Source: Marinobacter sp. HL-58
GTDB taxonomy: Bacteria > Pseudomonadota > Gammaproteobacteria > Pseudomonadales > Oleiphilaceae
DNA: 64,000 bases
NCBI RefSeq assembly: GCF_001314605.1
Contig: NZ_LIHP01000018.1
Span: forward strand, 62,001 to 126,000
Direction of reading: 5' to 3'
Position numbers and translations under genes: made by a program. Below are positions 17,453 to 26,119 of the stretch, in pieces. The notes beneath the pieces were generated by a model that was given only the letters and a program-made list of their open reading frames with translations, was not told the DNA's origin and ran no database searches. Positions within the stretch are counted from its first letter, which is position 1, and every line of letters starts with the position of its first letter.

Positions 17453-19282
17453 TCAGCCCTGCCGGTCGCCGTAAAGCTGCGCATAGAGCCCCTGCCGGGC
17501 AATCAGCTCGTCGTGATGCCCCTCCTCGGTGATGTAACCATCCTCGAATACGTAAACCCGGTCGGCCTGTTTCACCGCGCTGAGGCGGTGGGCAATGATC
17601 AGCGTGGTACGCTGGCGCAGGAAGGCTTCCAGATCCCGGTGCAACTGGAACTCGGTTTCCGCATCCAGAGCCGAGGTGGCCTCATCCAGAATAACCACGG
17701 ACGGATCCGACAGCACCATCCGTGCAATGGCCAGCCGCTGCCGCTGGCCGCCCGAGAGCCGCACACCCTGCCGGCCGATCATGGTGTCTAGTTGTTGTGG
17801 CATTTCCGCCACGGTCTTGTCGAGCTGGGCAATAGTGAGCGCCTGCCACATCTCGGCATCGGTCTTGTCACGGCCCAGGGTCAGGTTCTGACGTACGGTG
17901 TCGTTAAACAGGGCAGGATGCTGCAGCACCGTGGCAACGTGCTCCCGCAGGCAGGGCAACCCGATGCGCTGAACCGGCACGCCGCCCAGTAAAACCTCCC
18001 CCTGTTGTGGTGTGTACATGCCCAGGATCACCTGCACCAGGGTGGACTTCCCACCCCCGCTGGCACCCACCACCGCCACTTTCTCTCCCGGCTCCAGGTA
18101 CAGGTCGATGCCCTTGAGCACTTCTTCCTCGCCGTAGCTGAAGTGGATATTCTTCAGGGTCAGGCCAACCGTATGGTGATCCCGGAACGGATTCTCCAGG
18201 GCGGGATAGCGAGTCTCCTCCTTCAGCTCCAGCAATCGGTTGATGCGACTCAGCGCGGCGTTCGCTGCAAACCAGGCGTACTGCATGTTCAGCATTTCCT
18301 GCACAGGTGTCAGCATGAACCACAGGTAGCCGAAAATGGCGAACATCATGCCGATGCTCAGGTCACTGAACAGTACCGTCACCATGGCGGCGGCACGGAA
18401 GGTGTCCACCCCGAACTGGAACAGCGCAAAGCTGGCGCGGGTGGCAGCGTCGCTGCGCCATTCGAACTGGATGGCGTGGTCGCGAACCTTGCGGGCACGG
18501 CTGATCAGCTGCTGCAGGTAATGTTGCTCTCGATTGGCGGCCCGGAGCTGGTGGATGGCATCCAGGGTTTCCGTCAGGTCGCCCTGGAAATCCTCATAGG
18601 CGCTGTTTTCCCGGCGCTTGAGGTCCTTGACCCGCTTGCCAATGAGCATGGTGGCGAAGATCACCAGAGGATTGAACAGCAGGATCAGCAGCCCCAGTTG
18701 CCAGTGCACCCACATCAGCACCACCGCGGTTCCGGCTACGGTCAGGCTTGCCACCAGGAAACGGCTGATGGTGGTACCAAGGAACTGATCGATGGTATCG
18801 AGATCGGTGATGAAGTGGCTGGTAATGCCCCCGGAGCCCCGGGTTTCATATTCGGACATGGCCACCCGCTGCAGCCGCCCCAGCAGACGCGAGCGGATGC
18901 GGAACACCACGTCCTTGGAAATCTTGGAAAACTCGCGTGACTGCAGCACGTTGAAGGCCAGCGACAGCAACCGCAGCAAAAACGCCGTCAACACCATCAG
19001 GCCGATGTATACCACGGGCATATGCCATGCCTGGGGCAGAACAGCCTGCATGACCGGCAGCACCGGGCCGGCTTCATCCAGCAGCACTTCATCCACCAGT
19101 ACCGGCAGCAACAGTGGAATCGGCACACTGACCACGGTGGCCAGAATGGCAAGCACATTGGCCCGCACCAGTCTCGGTTTATGCTTCAGGGCAAGCGACA
19201 GGATTCCCCGCCAGGTATAGCGGTTATCTTTCCGGCCTGCCGAATCCGGCTCCACTACGTTCAGATCTGCCGCCCGTTCCAA
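17453..19282 (-). CDS. MsbA-like ABC exporter, fused permease and ATPase
   Basis: A 609-residue half-transporter. Six membrane helices (about 30-320) are followed by an ATPase domain with Walker A VGASGGGKST, signature LSGGQRQRLAIARM, Walker B VVILDEATSALD and H-loop IAHRLSAV. It should work as a homodimer in the inner membrane and export a lipid or hydrophobic compound. Substrate cannot be assigned: sequence fits the MsbA/multidrug/lipid family but not clearly lipid A. A 160-bp gap separates it from the MCP gene on the same strand. Confidence 0.88.
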   Translation of the reverse strand: MERAADLNVVEPDSAGRKDNRYTWRGILSLALKHKPRLVRANVLAILATVVSVPIPLLLPVLVDEVLLDEAGPVLPVMQAVLPQAWHMPVVYIGLMVLTAFLLRLLSLAFNVLQSREFSKISKDVVFRIRSRLLGRLQRVAMSEYETRGSGGITSHFITDLDTIDQFLGTTISRFLVASLTVAGTAVVLMWVHWQLGLLILLFNPLVIFATMLIGKRVKDLKRRENSAYEDFQGDLTETLDAIHQLRAANREQHYLQQLISRARKVRDHAIQFEWRSDAATRASFALFQFGVDTFRAAAMVTVLFSDLSIGMMFAIFGYLWFMLTPVQEMLNMQYAWFAANAALSRINRLLELKEETRYPALENPFRDHHTVGLTLKNIHFSYGEEEVLKGIDLYLEPGEKVAVVGASGGGKSTLVQVILGMYTPQQGEVLLGGVPVQRIGLPCLREHVATVLQHPALFNDTVRQNLTLGRDKTDAEMWQALTIAQLDKTVAEMPQQLDTMIGRQGVRLSGGQRQRLAIARMVLSDPSVVILDEATSALDAETEFQLHRDLEAFLRQRTTLIIAHRLSAVKQADRVYVFEDGYITEEGHHDELIARQGLYAQLYGDRQG

Positions 19283-19432
19283 ATGTCCTCCGGTAATGTT
19301 TGTGTGCCAGTACTCATACGCAGCAACTTCTGTGACAGTCTACCCGAGCCGGAACACAGCCGTCTGGTGAGATGACTTTCCTTCTGCCATCATTGCCAAC
19401 TCAATCCTTGATTCTCCAGAACCGGGCCGACA

Positions 19433-20887
19433 GTGAAACACGATTGCCATTACCACCCCGGCGAACCCGCAAAATGGCACTGCGGAGACTGCCAGATCCA
19501 TTATTGCACCCGCTGCATGCCGGATGCCGACACCCGTAAGCAACATGCCTTGTGCCCCCATTGCAGCCGCGCCATGCGTTACCTCGGCGCTGCCACTGAG
19601 GTGGTGCCCTTCTGGAACCGGATAGGGGCGTTTTTCCGCTATCCGTTCCATACCGATCCATTGATAGTGATCGCCATCTGCACACTGGTGCCCTTGCTTG
19701 TCAGCGGCAACCTGATCGGTCTTATCATCACCCTGGTGCTGGCCCTTGCCTTGCTGAAATACACCTATGCGGTGATCAGCCACACGGCAGAAGGCCACAT
19801 GAAACCGCCCCCTGTCGCCGTGGCATTCAGTGGCAGCGGTTTTGATATTGTCATTCTGCAACTGCTGGTTTTTGCCCTGATGGGTGGCATGGTGGCCGCT
19901 GCAGCCATGGTCGGTGGTCCGTTACTGATGTTCCTGACCCTGGCGTTTGTGATACTGGCCCTGCCGGCCAGCATTATGGTTCTGGCCATGGAGCATTCGG
20001 TCATGGCAGCGGTCAATCCCATGAATCTGGCGGTATTGATGTCGCGGATCGGCGCGCCCTATTTCCTGCTTTACGGTTACCTGATCCTGCTGACCCTGGC
20101 CTCCGGCGCAGCCCAGGATTTCGCACTGACCCATTTCACCCCGGGAATTGCGCGCACACTGGCCGGTTTCCTCAACAGCACCTTCACCCTGATGTTGTTT
20201 CACATGCTGGGCTATCTGTTGTTCCAGTATCAGGAGGAGCTGGGTTTCGCCAGTGACCTGCAGGACGATGAGCATGCCGGGGAAATGCAGAACCGGGATC
20301 GCACCCAACGGTTTGATGCCGACATCGACATGAACCTGAAGGATGGCAACTACGACCGCGTGCAGTCCATGCTCAAGGAAGCCCTCAAGCGGGACCCACA
20401 GAACGCGCTGCGGCTGGGGCAGCTGCACCAGCTGCTGACCGCCCGCAACGACGTTGCGGAACTGTACCGGTATCATCCCCGGTTGCTGAACATGCTGGCC
20501 GACCGCAATGACGGTGACGGTATTGCCGAGTTGCTGAAGACGATCGAAACCACCGAGCCGGGATTCAGGCCAGACGATCCCGGACTGTCGGTCCGCTGTG
20601 CCCGTTGTCTCTACCATCGCGGCCACTTCAAGCTGGCCCTGAAGCTGCTGCAGGACTTCCACAAGCGGTTTCCGGACAGCGAAGAGCTGGCGCCGGCGTA
20701 CCTGCTGGTGGCCCAGGCGCTGGCCAATGGACTGGGACAGTGGGAGAAGGCCTCGGCGTTCCTCAATTTCATCAAGAAACGGTGCCTGAACCACCCGCTT
20801 CATGAACAGATCGACTATTATCTGCAACAGGTTGAAAACCGCGAGCCGGTGAAGGGACCCAAGGCCACGTTTTCGGTTTCTGAGTAG
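19433..20887 (+). CDS. Zinc-finger, multi-TM, TPR-like membrane protein
   Basis: A 484-residue protein from a GTG start. The first 45 residues form a B-box/zinc-ribbon-like cluster (CHYHPG, WHCGDC, YCTRCM, LCPHC). Four to five membrane regions follow at about 65-270. The C-terminal third (about 285-480) is soluble, helical and TPR-like (LKRDPQNALRLGQLHQLL, RCLYHRGHFKLALKLLQDF). Similar architectures occur in uncharacterised marine gammaproteobacterial proteins. The zinc finger at the extreme N-terminus supports this start, although the Shine-Dalgarno is weak. The function is unknown; a membrane scaffold or assembly role is plausible. Confidence 0.78.
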   Translation: MKHDCHYHPGEPAKWHCGDCQIHYCTRCMPDADTRKQHALCPHCSRAMRYLGAATEVVPFWNRIGAFFRYPFHTDPLIVIAICTLVPLLVSGNLIGLIITLVLALALLKYTYAVISHTAEGHMKPPPVAVAFSGSGFDIVILQLLVFALMGGMVAAAAMVGGPLLMFLTLAFVILALPASIMVLAMEHSVMAAVNPMNLAVLMSRIGAPYFLLYGYLILLTLASGAAQDFALTHFTPGIARTLAGFLNSTFTLMLFHMLGYLLFQYQEELGFASDLQDDEHAGEMQNRDRTQRFDADIDMNLKDGNYDRVQSMLKEALKRDPQNALRLGQLHQLLTARNDVAELYRYHPRLLNMLADRNDGDGIAELLKTIETTEPGFRPDDPGLSVRCARCLYHRGHFKLALKLLQDFHKRFPDSEELAPAYLLVAQALANGLGQWEKASAFLNFIKKRCLNHPLHEQIDYYLQQVENREPVKGPKATFSVSE

Positions 20888-20929
20888 GCCTGGCTGTTCC
20901 TGAGGCCGGGCATTTGAGGGTTACGATGC

Positions 20930-21745
20930 ATGTCCGATGAAACCGATCTTGATGGCGGCGAGAAAGAACAGGCTGATGAATATGAGAGCGTTCCCTCATC
21001 GGTCATCTTTGAGGCGATCCGACGAGAGGGTGAGCACGAACTTTCGAGGCCAATCAGTGCGCTATGGTGGTCTGGTGTTGCGGCCGGGCTGGCGATCAGT
21101 GCCTCGGTTCTGTGCAAGGGGTTTCTTGCCTCGATCCTGCCGCATGCCGACTGGGCCGCGGGCATCTCGAACCTGGGCTACACGGTTGGCTTCCTGATCG
21201 TCATCCTCGGGCGAATGCAGTTGTTCACAGAGAACACGATCACGCCGATATTGCCGCTGTTCCTTTCGCCAACACGCTGGTCCTTCTTCCAAACCGCGCG
21301 CCTCTGGGGCATCGTCTTTGCCGCCAATCTCGTGGGGTGCCTGGCGGCGGCATTAGTCCTCGTCTATGGACACATCCTGCCGGAGGCCCGCTTCGAGGGC
21401 ATTCTTGCCATCTCGCGCCATTACGCCGAGGCAACGGCCCTGGAGCATTTCGCCTGGGGCATACCGGCGGGGTTCCTGATCGCAGCGCTGGTCTGGATTC
21501 TGCCGCGCATGGAAGGCTCAGGCGAGGTCCTCATGATCATTATAGTGACCTACATGATCGGGCTCGGCGGTATGTCACACGTGGTGGCCGGTTCAACTGA
21601 GCTCTTCATCCTCGTTGTTAGAGGGGAGCTCGGCATTGCGACCGCCACATTCGGGGGTATCCTGCCTGCCTTCGCCGGAAACGTTCTCGGTGGCACAGGC
21701 ATTTTCGCGGCACTTACCTATGCGCAGGTTCGTGAGGAGATTTGA
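20930..21745 (+). CDS. Formate/nitrite transporter (FNT) family protein, YfdC-like
   Basis: A 271-residue inner-membrane channel of the FNT family. About 45 acidic soluble residues precede six helices. The family pattern is visible in SASVLCKGFLAS, NLGYTVGFLIVILGRMQLFTEN, GLGGMSHVVAGS and LPAFAGNVLGGT. It resembles YfdC more than FocA or NirC, so the substrate is uncertain. Codon choice looks unlike its neighbours (more CTC, GTC, TCG and CGA), which hints at horizontal acquisition. It sits between the zinc-finger protein and a convergent rhomboid gene 15 bp away. Confidence 0.87.
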   Translation: MSDETDLDGGEKEQADEYESVPSSVIFEAIRREGEHELSRPISALWWSGVAAGLAISASVLCKGFLASILPHADWAAGISNLGYTVGFLIVILGRMQLFTENTITPILPLFLSPTRWSFFQTARLWGIVFAANLVGCLAAALVLVYGHILPEARFEGILAISRHYAEATALEHFAWGIPAGFLIAALVWILPRMEGSGEVLMIIIVTYMIGLGGMSHVVAGSTELFILVVRGELGIATATFGGILPAFAGNVLGGTGIFAALTYAQVREEI

Positions 21746-21760
21746 GTCACTCCGCGCAGA

Positions 21761-23212
21761 CTAATGGCTTTGCTGCAACAACTGCCTGTAGTGGCGGGCT
21801 TTGGGGGTCATCTGGAGTTTTTCGAATTCATCCGCCAGCAACCGACAGGCCTCCGTCGTCAGGAGCTCATCACCAGCGCTTTTGAGCCTCTCGAAAGCCT
21901 TTTCCGCGGCTTTTAAATCGTGTTGTTTCAGGCTGGTGAACAGAACCCGGTTATGATCCCCGGCGCTCAAGGGCTGATGACTCTCACCTTTACGCAGATA
22001 TTCCTGCCATATTTCAATCATCTGCTCGGGCTGGCGGCGGCTGAGGGACTCGGTCATCAGTTCCCGCGTCCGCTCCCGGTACTCCGGCAGATCCGGGCGT
22101 AGTTTCGCCAACTGGTAAAGGTGCTCCAGAAGCACAATACGGTCCGGATAATGCTCCCGAAGCGCTTCAAACTGACGCCGGGCCAGGTCGAAGTCCATCC
22201 GCCCCAGACTGGCCATGGCCTGGCTGTAGCCGGTGGTGAAGCGTTCATCCTGCTCGGACTCTTCCGGCTCGAAGAATTCCTCTTTTACCTGGAGCCAGCT
22301 TTTGCCCAGCAGCCAGACCATGCCGGCACCTGCCACCAGGCCACCGGCGTGGGCCATATAGGCGATGCCCGTGGCACCGGCAAACCAGTAATCGTAGATT
22401 TCCTTGCCCAGCCACACTGGCAGCAACGCCAGCGCCGGCGCCCGGAAGTAGTTGAAGTAAACACCGACAAAATAGAAGAAGCGGATCTTCTGCATCCCGT
22501 AGATGGCCACGTACATGCCCATCAGTCCGGAGATGGACCCGGATGCGCCCACCAGGGGGATATGGCTGCCCATGGAAAACGCTGTAAACACCACGCCAGA
22601 CAGGGCGCCGCAGAGCAGGTAGGCCAGCAAAAAACGGCCGGGGCCCAGGGCCTTTTCGACGGTGAAGCCCAGCAGGAACAGGAACACCAGGTTACCGATG
22701 ATGTGCCCCCAGCCGCCGTGGAGAAACTGATAGGTAATCAGGGTGTAGAGAGAGAATTCCGCCGGTACCAGGCCCAGCTGGTTGGCACTTAACCGGTCCA
22801 GCAGCCGGGCCTGTATCTCGCCCCGCTGTTCCATCCAGCGCCGTCGCTCCGCAGGTGCCAGCAACACATCCCGGTTTTCCAGCATGTACTGATAGAATTC
22901 CCGGTCGGACAGCAGGCTGTAGGCCACCCACACATCGCCGCCCTCCTGGCGCAACTGCTGAAAATTCTGCAGTTCATAGACCCGGTCCTCATCGCCCTCG
23001 AAACGAATCTGGCGTTGCAGGTAATCTTCGTAGACCGGAGCTTCCAGTGACGACAGATCGGAATCCAGGTACACCTCGATCGCCCGCTCGGTCAACCGGC
23101 TGTCGCCGCCCTGGTAAAACGTGAACACCAGCAAACAGGCCAGCATCAGGCCCAGGGTCACCCAGGGCGGGCGCCTCCAGTTAACGGCGTTTTCTGCGGG
23201 AATAATCAGCAT
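21761..23212 (-). CDS. Rhomboid family intramembrane serine protease with helical C-terminal domain
   Basis: A 483-residue protein. The first helix lies at about 17-35, then a soluble insert of about 120 residues, then the rhomboid core. Visible are the HGGWGHIIGNLVFLF motif, the catalytic Ser in GASGSISGLMG and the catalytic His in MAHAGGLVAG. The C-terminal 150 residues are soluble and TPR-like (MASLGRMDFDLARRQFEALR). It should cleave membrane proteins within the bilayer. Substrates are unknown. It is convergent with the FNT gene. Confidence 0.92.
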   Translation of the reverse strand: MLIIPAENAVNWRRPPWVTLGLMLACLLVFTFYQGGDSRLTERAIEVYLDSDLSSLEAPVYEDYLQRQIRFEGDEDRVYELQNFQQLRQEGGDVWVAYSLLSDREFYQYMLENRDVLLAPAERRRWMEQRGEIQARLLDRLSANQLGLVPAEFSLYTLITYQFLHGGWGHIIGNLVFLFLLGFTVEKALGPGRFLLAYLLCGALSGVVFTAFSMGSHIPLVGASGSISGLMGMYVAIYGMQKIRFFYFVGVYFNYFRAPALALLPVWLGKEIYDYWFAGATGIAYMAHAGGLVAGAGMVWLLGKSWLQVKEEFFEPEESEQDERFTTGYSQAMASLGRMDFDLARRQFEALREHYPDRIVLLEHLYQLAKLRPDLPEYRERTRELMTESLSRRQPEQMIEIWQEYLRKGESHQPLSAGDHNRVLFTSLKQHDLKAAEKAFERLKSAGDELLTTEACRLLADEFEKLQMTPKARHYRQLLQQSH

Positions 23213-23366
23213 GGGCAGTCACAATTCATCATAATTTGTCCCGGGAGGTCTGCTTTTTACCACAGCATGGCCAGTTTTTCGCGCTGTAATGAATCCTGTA
23301 GTGAATTACCGCACCACAGGCAAAACAAACTGTGCGCGGCGCCTCAATAAAGGCTACTCTGCGGTT

Positions 23367-23384
23367 GTCACACGAAGGTCACAC
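23367..23384 (+). promoter_or_regulatory. GTCACAC direct repeat with 11-bp period
   Basis: GTCACAC at 23367-23373 recurs at 23378-23384, an 11-bp period that places both on one face of the helix. PhoB/OmpR-family regulators bind direct repeats with this spacing and a GTCA core, so a winged-helix response regulator site is possible. This is only pattern resemblance. Confidence 0.3.
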
Positions 23385-23478
23385 AAATGACATTCAATCA
23401 GGGCAGCCGCAAATGGGGCGAATCGCAGAATGCTCGGAAGGAGCATTGAACAGGGGTTTCGACCAATCGCCAATTGCC

Positions 23479-23514
23479 GTTGTCCCGGCCACAGCCAATA
23501 GTTGCCGGGACAAC
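23479..23514 (+). repeat. 10-bp inverted repeat in 5' leader of OmpA-domain gene
   Basis: GTTGTCCCGG at 23479-23488 pairs perfectly with CCGGGACAAC at 23505-23514 across a 16-base loop, followed by a run of eight A. It ends 33 bp before the ATG at 23548. It could be an RNA hairpin or an operator. The A-run on the wrong side argues against a terminator for either strand. Confidence 0.5.
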
Positions 23515-23547
23515 AAAAAAAACGGACGTGTAAACAAGGAAACTGCC

Positions 23548-23994
23548 ATGACTGTACTCATACTGGACAACCCGGAACTGCTTGCCAGGTCTGCCATCGA
23601 ATCCGGACTGGCCATGCCGGCGCTGGCTACCGACGGTTCTCCCCGCAAGCCTCACCGGATGCGGTTCCATTACGGATTCAACAAGCATCGCCTGGATGAA
23701 CAGGATCAGACTATCCTGCGCCAGCATGCCGACTATTTACGGCACAACCCGGGCGTGCGGGTGCGCATCCACGGACACGCCGATAATTTCGGCGTCAGCG
23801 AATACAACCATTTCCTGTCTCGCCTGCGGGCCAGCAGTGCCGCCAAGATGCTGATCCGGGAAGGTGTCAGGGAAAGCCAGATTCAGGTCAGTGGCTGGGG
23901 CAGTGACCGTCCTCTGGCCCGGCCGGAAGATCATGCGGCCAACCGCCGGCTGGAGCTGGAGTACCTGACGATGGAAATGGCACAGGCACTGTAA
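23548..23994 (+). CDS. OmpA-like C-terminal domain protein without visible signal peptide
   Basis: A 148-residue protein. Residues about 40-145 are an OmpA/Pal-type peptidoglycan-binding domain. The conserved Asp (RIHGHADNFG) and Arg (NRRLELEY) that contact diaminopimelate are present, as is GWGSDRPL. The start at 23548 has AAGGA 9 bp upstream. The N-terminus (MTVLILDNPELLARS) is not a signal peptide, and the upstream extension of the frame is not one either. So the protein would stay in the cytoplasm unless exported unusually, which is odd for this fold. Confidence 0.8.
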   Translation: MTVLILDNPELLARSAIESGLAMPALATDGSPRKPHRMRFHYGFNKHRLDEQDQTILRQHADYLRHNPGVRVRIHGHADNFGVSEYNHFLSRLRASSAAKMLIREGVRESQIQVSGWGSDRPLARPEDHAANRRLELEYLTMEMAQAL

Positions 23995-24022
23995 GACCCG
24001 GCCTGTCAGGCAGATAATTGAC

Positions 24023-24039
24023 GGGGGCGTTCAGCCCCC
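24023..24039. terminator. Candidate bidirectional hairpin between convergent genes
   Basis: GGGGGC / GCCCCC stem with a 5-base loop (GTTCA), midway between the OmpA-domain gene and the convergent MAPEG gene. There is no strong T-run on either side, so efficiency is uncertain. Confidence 0.4.
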
Positions 24040-24048
24040 TCGGAACAT

Positions 24049-24453
24049 TCAGCCGTAGACCTGGAACACGTTCCAAAGCAGCAGCACGGCAATGGCAAGG
24101 ATGCTGACCCAGGTCAACAGGATACCCGCCAACCGGGCAATATGGGGGCCACCGCGGCCGTTGATCATGCCAAAAGCATGAAGTATGCGCCCCACCACGA
24201 ACGCCATACCCGTCCAGTAAACCAGCCCGCTGGCAACTCCGTTCAGCTCGGCAATGGCCAGCATGATCAGCCCCAGGGGCGCATACTCGACCAGATTGCC
24301 ATGGGCACGAACCGCTGCCTCAAAGTCGCGGTCGTCGGTCACTCCCAGGTTTTTCTTGTATTTGAGACGGAACCTGGACACCAGAATGGACAGAACAATC
24401 AGTAGCAGCCCAAGCACAGCGGCGAAAACCGCAGATACCGGTATAATCATCAT
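24049..24453 (-). CDS. MAPEG family membrane protein
   Basis: A 134-residue protein with four membrane helices, typical of MAPEG (membrane-associated eicosanoid/glutathione metabolism) proteins. The family signature is seen in RAHGNLVEYAPLGLIML and GRILHAFGM. Bacterial members include glutathione-transferase-like proteins, but the reaction here is not known. The ATG overlaps the stop of the upstream GlsB-like gene (TGATG), so the two are translationally coupled. Confidence 0.88.
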   Translation of the reverse strand: MMIIPVSAVFAAVLGLLLIVLSILVSRFRLKYKKNLGVTDDRDFEAAVRAHGNLVEYAPLGLIMLAIAELNGVASGLVYWTGMAFVVGRILHAFGMINGRGGPHIARLAGILLTWVSILAIAVLLLWNVFQVYG

Positions 24454-24695
24454 CAACCCTTCTTGATAGCACTGACAATCGCCAGCAGCAATACAGCACC
24501 CACGGTCGCTGTAACCAGTTCACCGACAGCGCCCTGGGCCGCAAGCCCCAAAAGCCGGAACACAAAACCACCGATCACCGAACCGACAATACCGATACCG
24601 ATATTTGCCAGTACGCCAAACCCGCGGCCTTTCATGATCAGACCCGCCAGCCAGCCGGCCACACCACCAATTATCAGAAAAAGAATAAGATTCAT
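24453..24695 (-). CDS. GlsB/YeaQ/YmgE family stress-response membrane protein
   Basis: An 80-residue protein with three membrane helices, rich in Gly (LIIGGVAGWLAGLIMKGRGFG, ATVGAVLLLAIV). This is the transglycosylase-associated/GlsB family, linked in other bacteria to envelope stress. The ATG at 24695 is preferred over 24704 because AGGGAG lies 9 bp upstream of it and directly abuts the earlier codon. It is coupled to the MAPEG gene downstream. Confidence 0.88.
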   Translation of the reverse strand: MNLILFLIIGGVAGWLAGLIMKGRGFGVLANIGIGIVGSVIGGFVFRLLGLAAQGAVGELVTATVGAVLLLAIVSAIKKG

Positions 24696-24756
24696 TGCGT
24701 GCATCTCCCTGCAGCGAAAACAGTCCCCGAAAGACTGCCCTGTTTAGCCTGATGCT

Positions 24757-25458
24757 TCAAGCACTTCCGGCAATGGCGGCTGCCATTTGCTGATGGCATC
24801 GGGCCATCAGCTCTGGAATATCCTCAACGGTGAGCCCTGCGGTTTCCACAGGCGGGAGAATGCGGATCGTCACCGGCTCCCGGCGCCCGGACCAGCCCAG
24901 TGTGCGATCGTAATACTGGCTGGCGCAGACCATGGTAATGGGTGCGCCGGCCGCCACCGCAGCGTGGAATGCGCCTTTCTTGAACCGCTGCAGACCGCGA
25001 CCCCGGCTGCGGGTACCCTCGGGAAATACCCAGAGGCTCTTGCGGTCACGGCTGATGGCTTCACTGGTAGCCTGCATGACGGCGATGGCCTTGTGTGAGC
25101 GGCCGCGATTGAGAATGACATTGCCGCCGAGCCAGAATACCTGGCCAAAAAACGGAACCCAGACCAGCGACGATTTGCCCACCGTGACGGTGCGGGGCGG
25201 CAAGAGGTCGCCCATCACGAACAGGTCATCGTTGTGCTGGTGGTTGGCAATTACCACGGTGGGCCGGTCCTGCGGCATGTTATCGGCCCCTTCCAGCGGG
25301 CGCTCCATGCCCAGGAGAAAACGGCCCACACGGGCGACAACCCGGCCCAGCAAACGGTTGTTATCCGGATTGAATGGCCTCGCCACATACAGAACCAGCG
25401 CGAACAGACAGATGACCGGCACCATCAGCCAGGCCAGCAGCTTTATGAGCATTCCCAT
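24757..25458 (-). CDS. plsC: 1-acyl-sn-glycerol-3-phosphate acyltransferase
   Basis: A 233-residue membrane-bound acyltransferase of the PlsC family, which makes phosphatidic acid from lysophosphatidic acid. The HX4D catalytic box appears in NHQHNDDLF and the phosphate-binding motif in FPEGTRSRG. An N-terminal helix (about 5-25) anchors it to the inner membrane. Length is normal. A genome may hold several PlsC paralogues, and the acyl preference cannot be read from sequence. Confidence 0.92.
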   Translation of the reverse strand: MGMLIKLLAWLMVPVICLFALVLYVARPFNPDNNRLLGRVVARVGRFLLGMERPLEGADNMPQDRPTVVIANHQHNDDLFVMGDLLPPRTVTVGKSSLVWVPFFGQVFWLGGNVILNRGRSHKAIAVMQATSEAISRDRKSLWVFPEGTRSRGRGLQRFKKGAFHAAVAAGAPITMVCASQYYDRTLGWSGRREPVTIRILPPVETAGLTVEDIPELMARCHQQMAAAIAGSA

Positions 25459-25507
25459 CGATCAAAACCCTGACACAATTTTTTTGGCGCACAAGTGTAC
25501 GCCAAAA

Positions 25508-26119
25508 TCAGGTTCCGGCAACAGCCTCCCGGGTCAGAGTGTTATCAGCCTCGCCCGTCGTCACCAGGTTCTCGGCTGTCGCTTCCACCACATAGCGTAG
25601 TGGACCGTTGTTCTGCAGGCCATTGAAGGGATAACAGGTCACCAGCAACAGGGAATCCTGTGGCAACTGCGCCGTGTTGATCTGCTCATAACGACTATCG
25701 ACCACCCGTATGCGGTCGACCCGGAACGTGCGCCAATCGCCACCTCGGCCCTGCAACCGGACACGGTTGCCTGCCTCCAGGTGCTGCAGGCCCCGGAAAT
25801 GGGTATCCCGGTGGCCGGCAATGACCACTGGCCCGGCCTGCTCACCGTCCCCCAATACCTGCCCGGGCCCGAAAGCCAGGCTTTCACCGTGGGCACCATC
25901 AAGCACAATCAGCGACTGGCCGGTTTCCGGCAAGGTCAGGCGGGCTACCGGCCAGGTATCCGCCCAGGGCCAGGGGCGGGTTTGCTGTTGCCGTGCCTGG
26001 CTCTCCGCCCAGGCCAGTTCCAGTAACTCCTGGGCTGCCAGGGCTTTTAGAGGTATCCACAGCCCCACTGCAAGCACAGTGGCAAACGTGGTTGCCAACA
26101 GAAGAATCAGACGATTCAT
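25508..26119 (-). CDS. Class GN (marine proteobacterial) sortase
   Basis: A 203-residue sortase of the dedicated proteobacterial group. The N-terminal helix (about 5-28) anchors it in the inner membrane with the catalytic domain in the periplasm. The triad is visible: H103 in AGHRDTHF, C162 in LLVTCYPF and R175 in GPLRYVV. Its ATG overlaps the stop of the target gene by 4 bp (ATGA), so enzyme and substrate are made together. By family knowledge, such sortases occur once per genome and process one target, encoded here immediately upstream. Confidence 0.93.
   Translation of the reverse strand: MNRLILLLATTFATVLAVGLWIPLKALAAQELLELAWAESQARQQQTRPWPWADTWPVARLTLPETGQSLIVLDGAHGESLAFGPGQVLGDGEQAGPVVIAGHRDTHFRGLQHLEAGNRVRLQGRGGDWRTFRVDRIRVVDSRYEQINTAQLPQDSLLLVTCYPFNGLQNNGPLRYVVEATAENLVTTGEADNTLTREAVAGT

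Larger units (their letters stand above)
23213..23547. other. 335-bp divergent intergenic region
   Basis: No convincing gene was seen between the rhomboid gene (minus) and the OmpA-domain gene (plus). The frame open upstream of 23548 encodes nothing recognisable and has no good start. The region must hold promoters for both genes. It contains a GTCACAC direct repeat and a 10-bp inverted repeat, listed separately. Confidence 0.6.

Noticed and set aside
23479..23520. Hairpin plus A-run as a rho-independent terminator
   Set aside because: The A-run follows the hairpin on the plus strand, so neither strand has stem then U-tract. It also lies in a 5' leader.
23548..23994. OmpA-domain protein as the PdsO component of the sortase system
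   Set aside because: PdsO is longer (about 240 residues by recall), exported, and normally beside the kinase/regulator pair. This protein is 148 residues, has no signal peptide and lies over 4 kb away with unrelated genes between.
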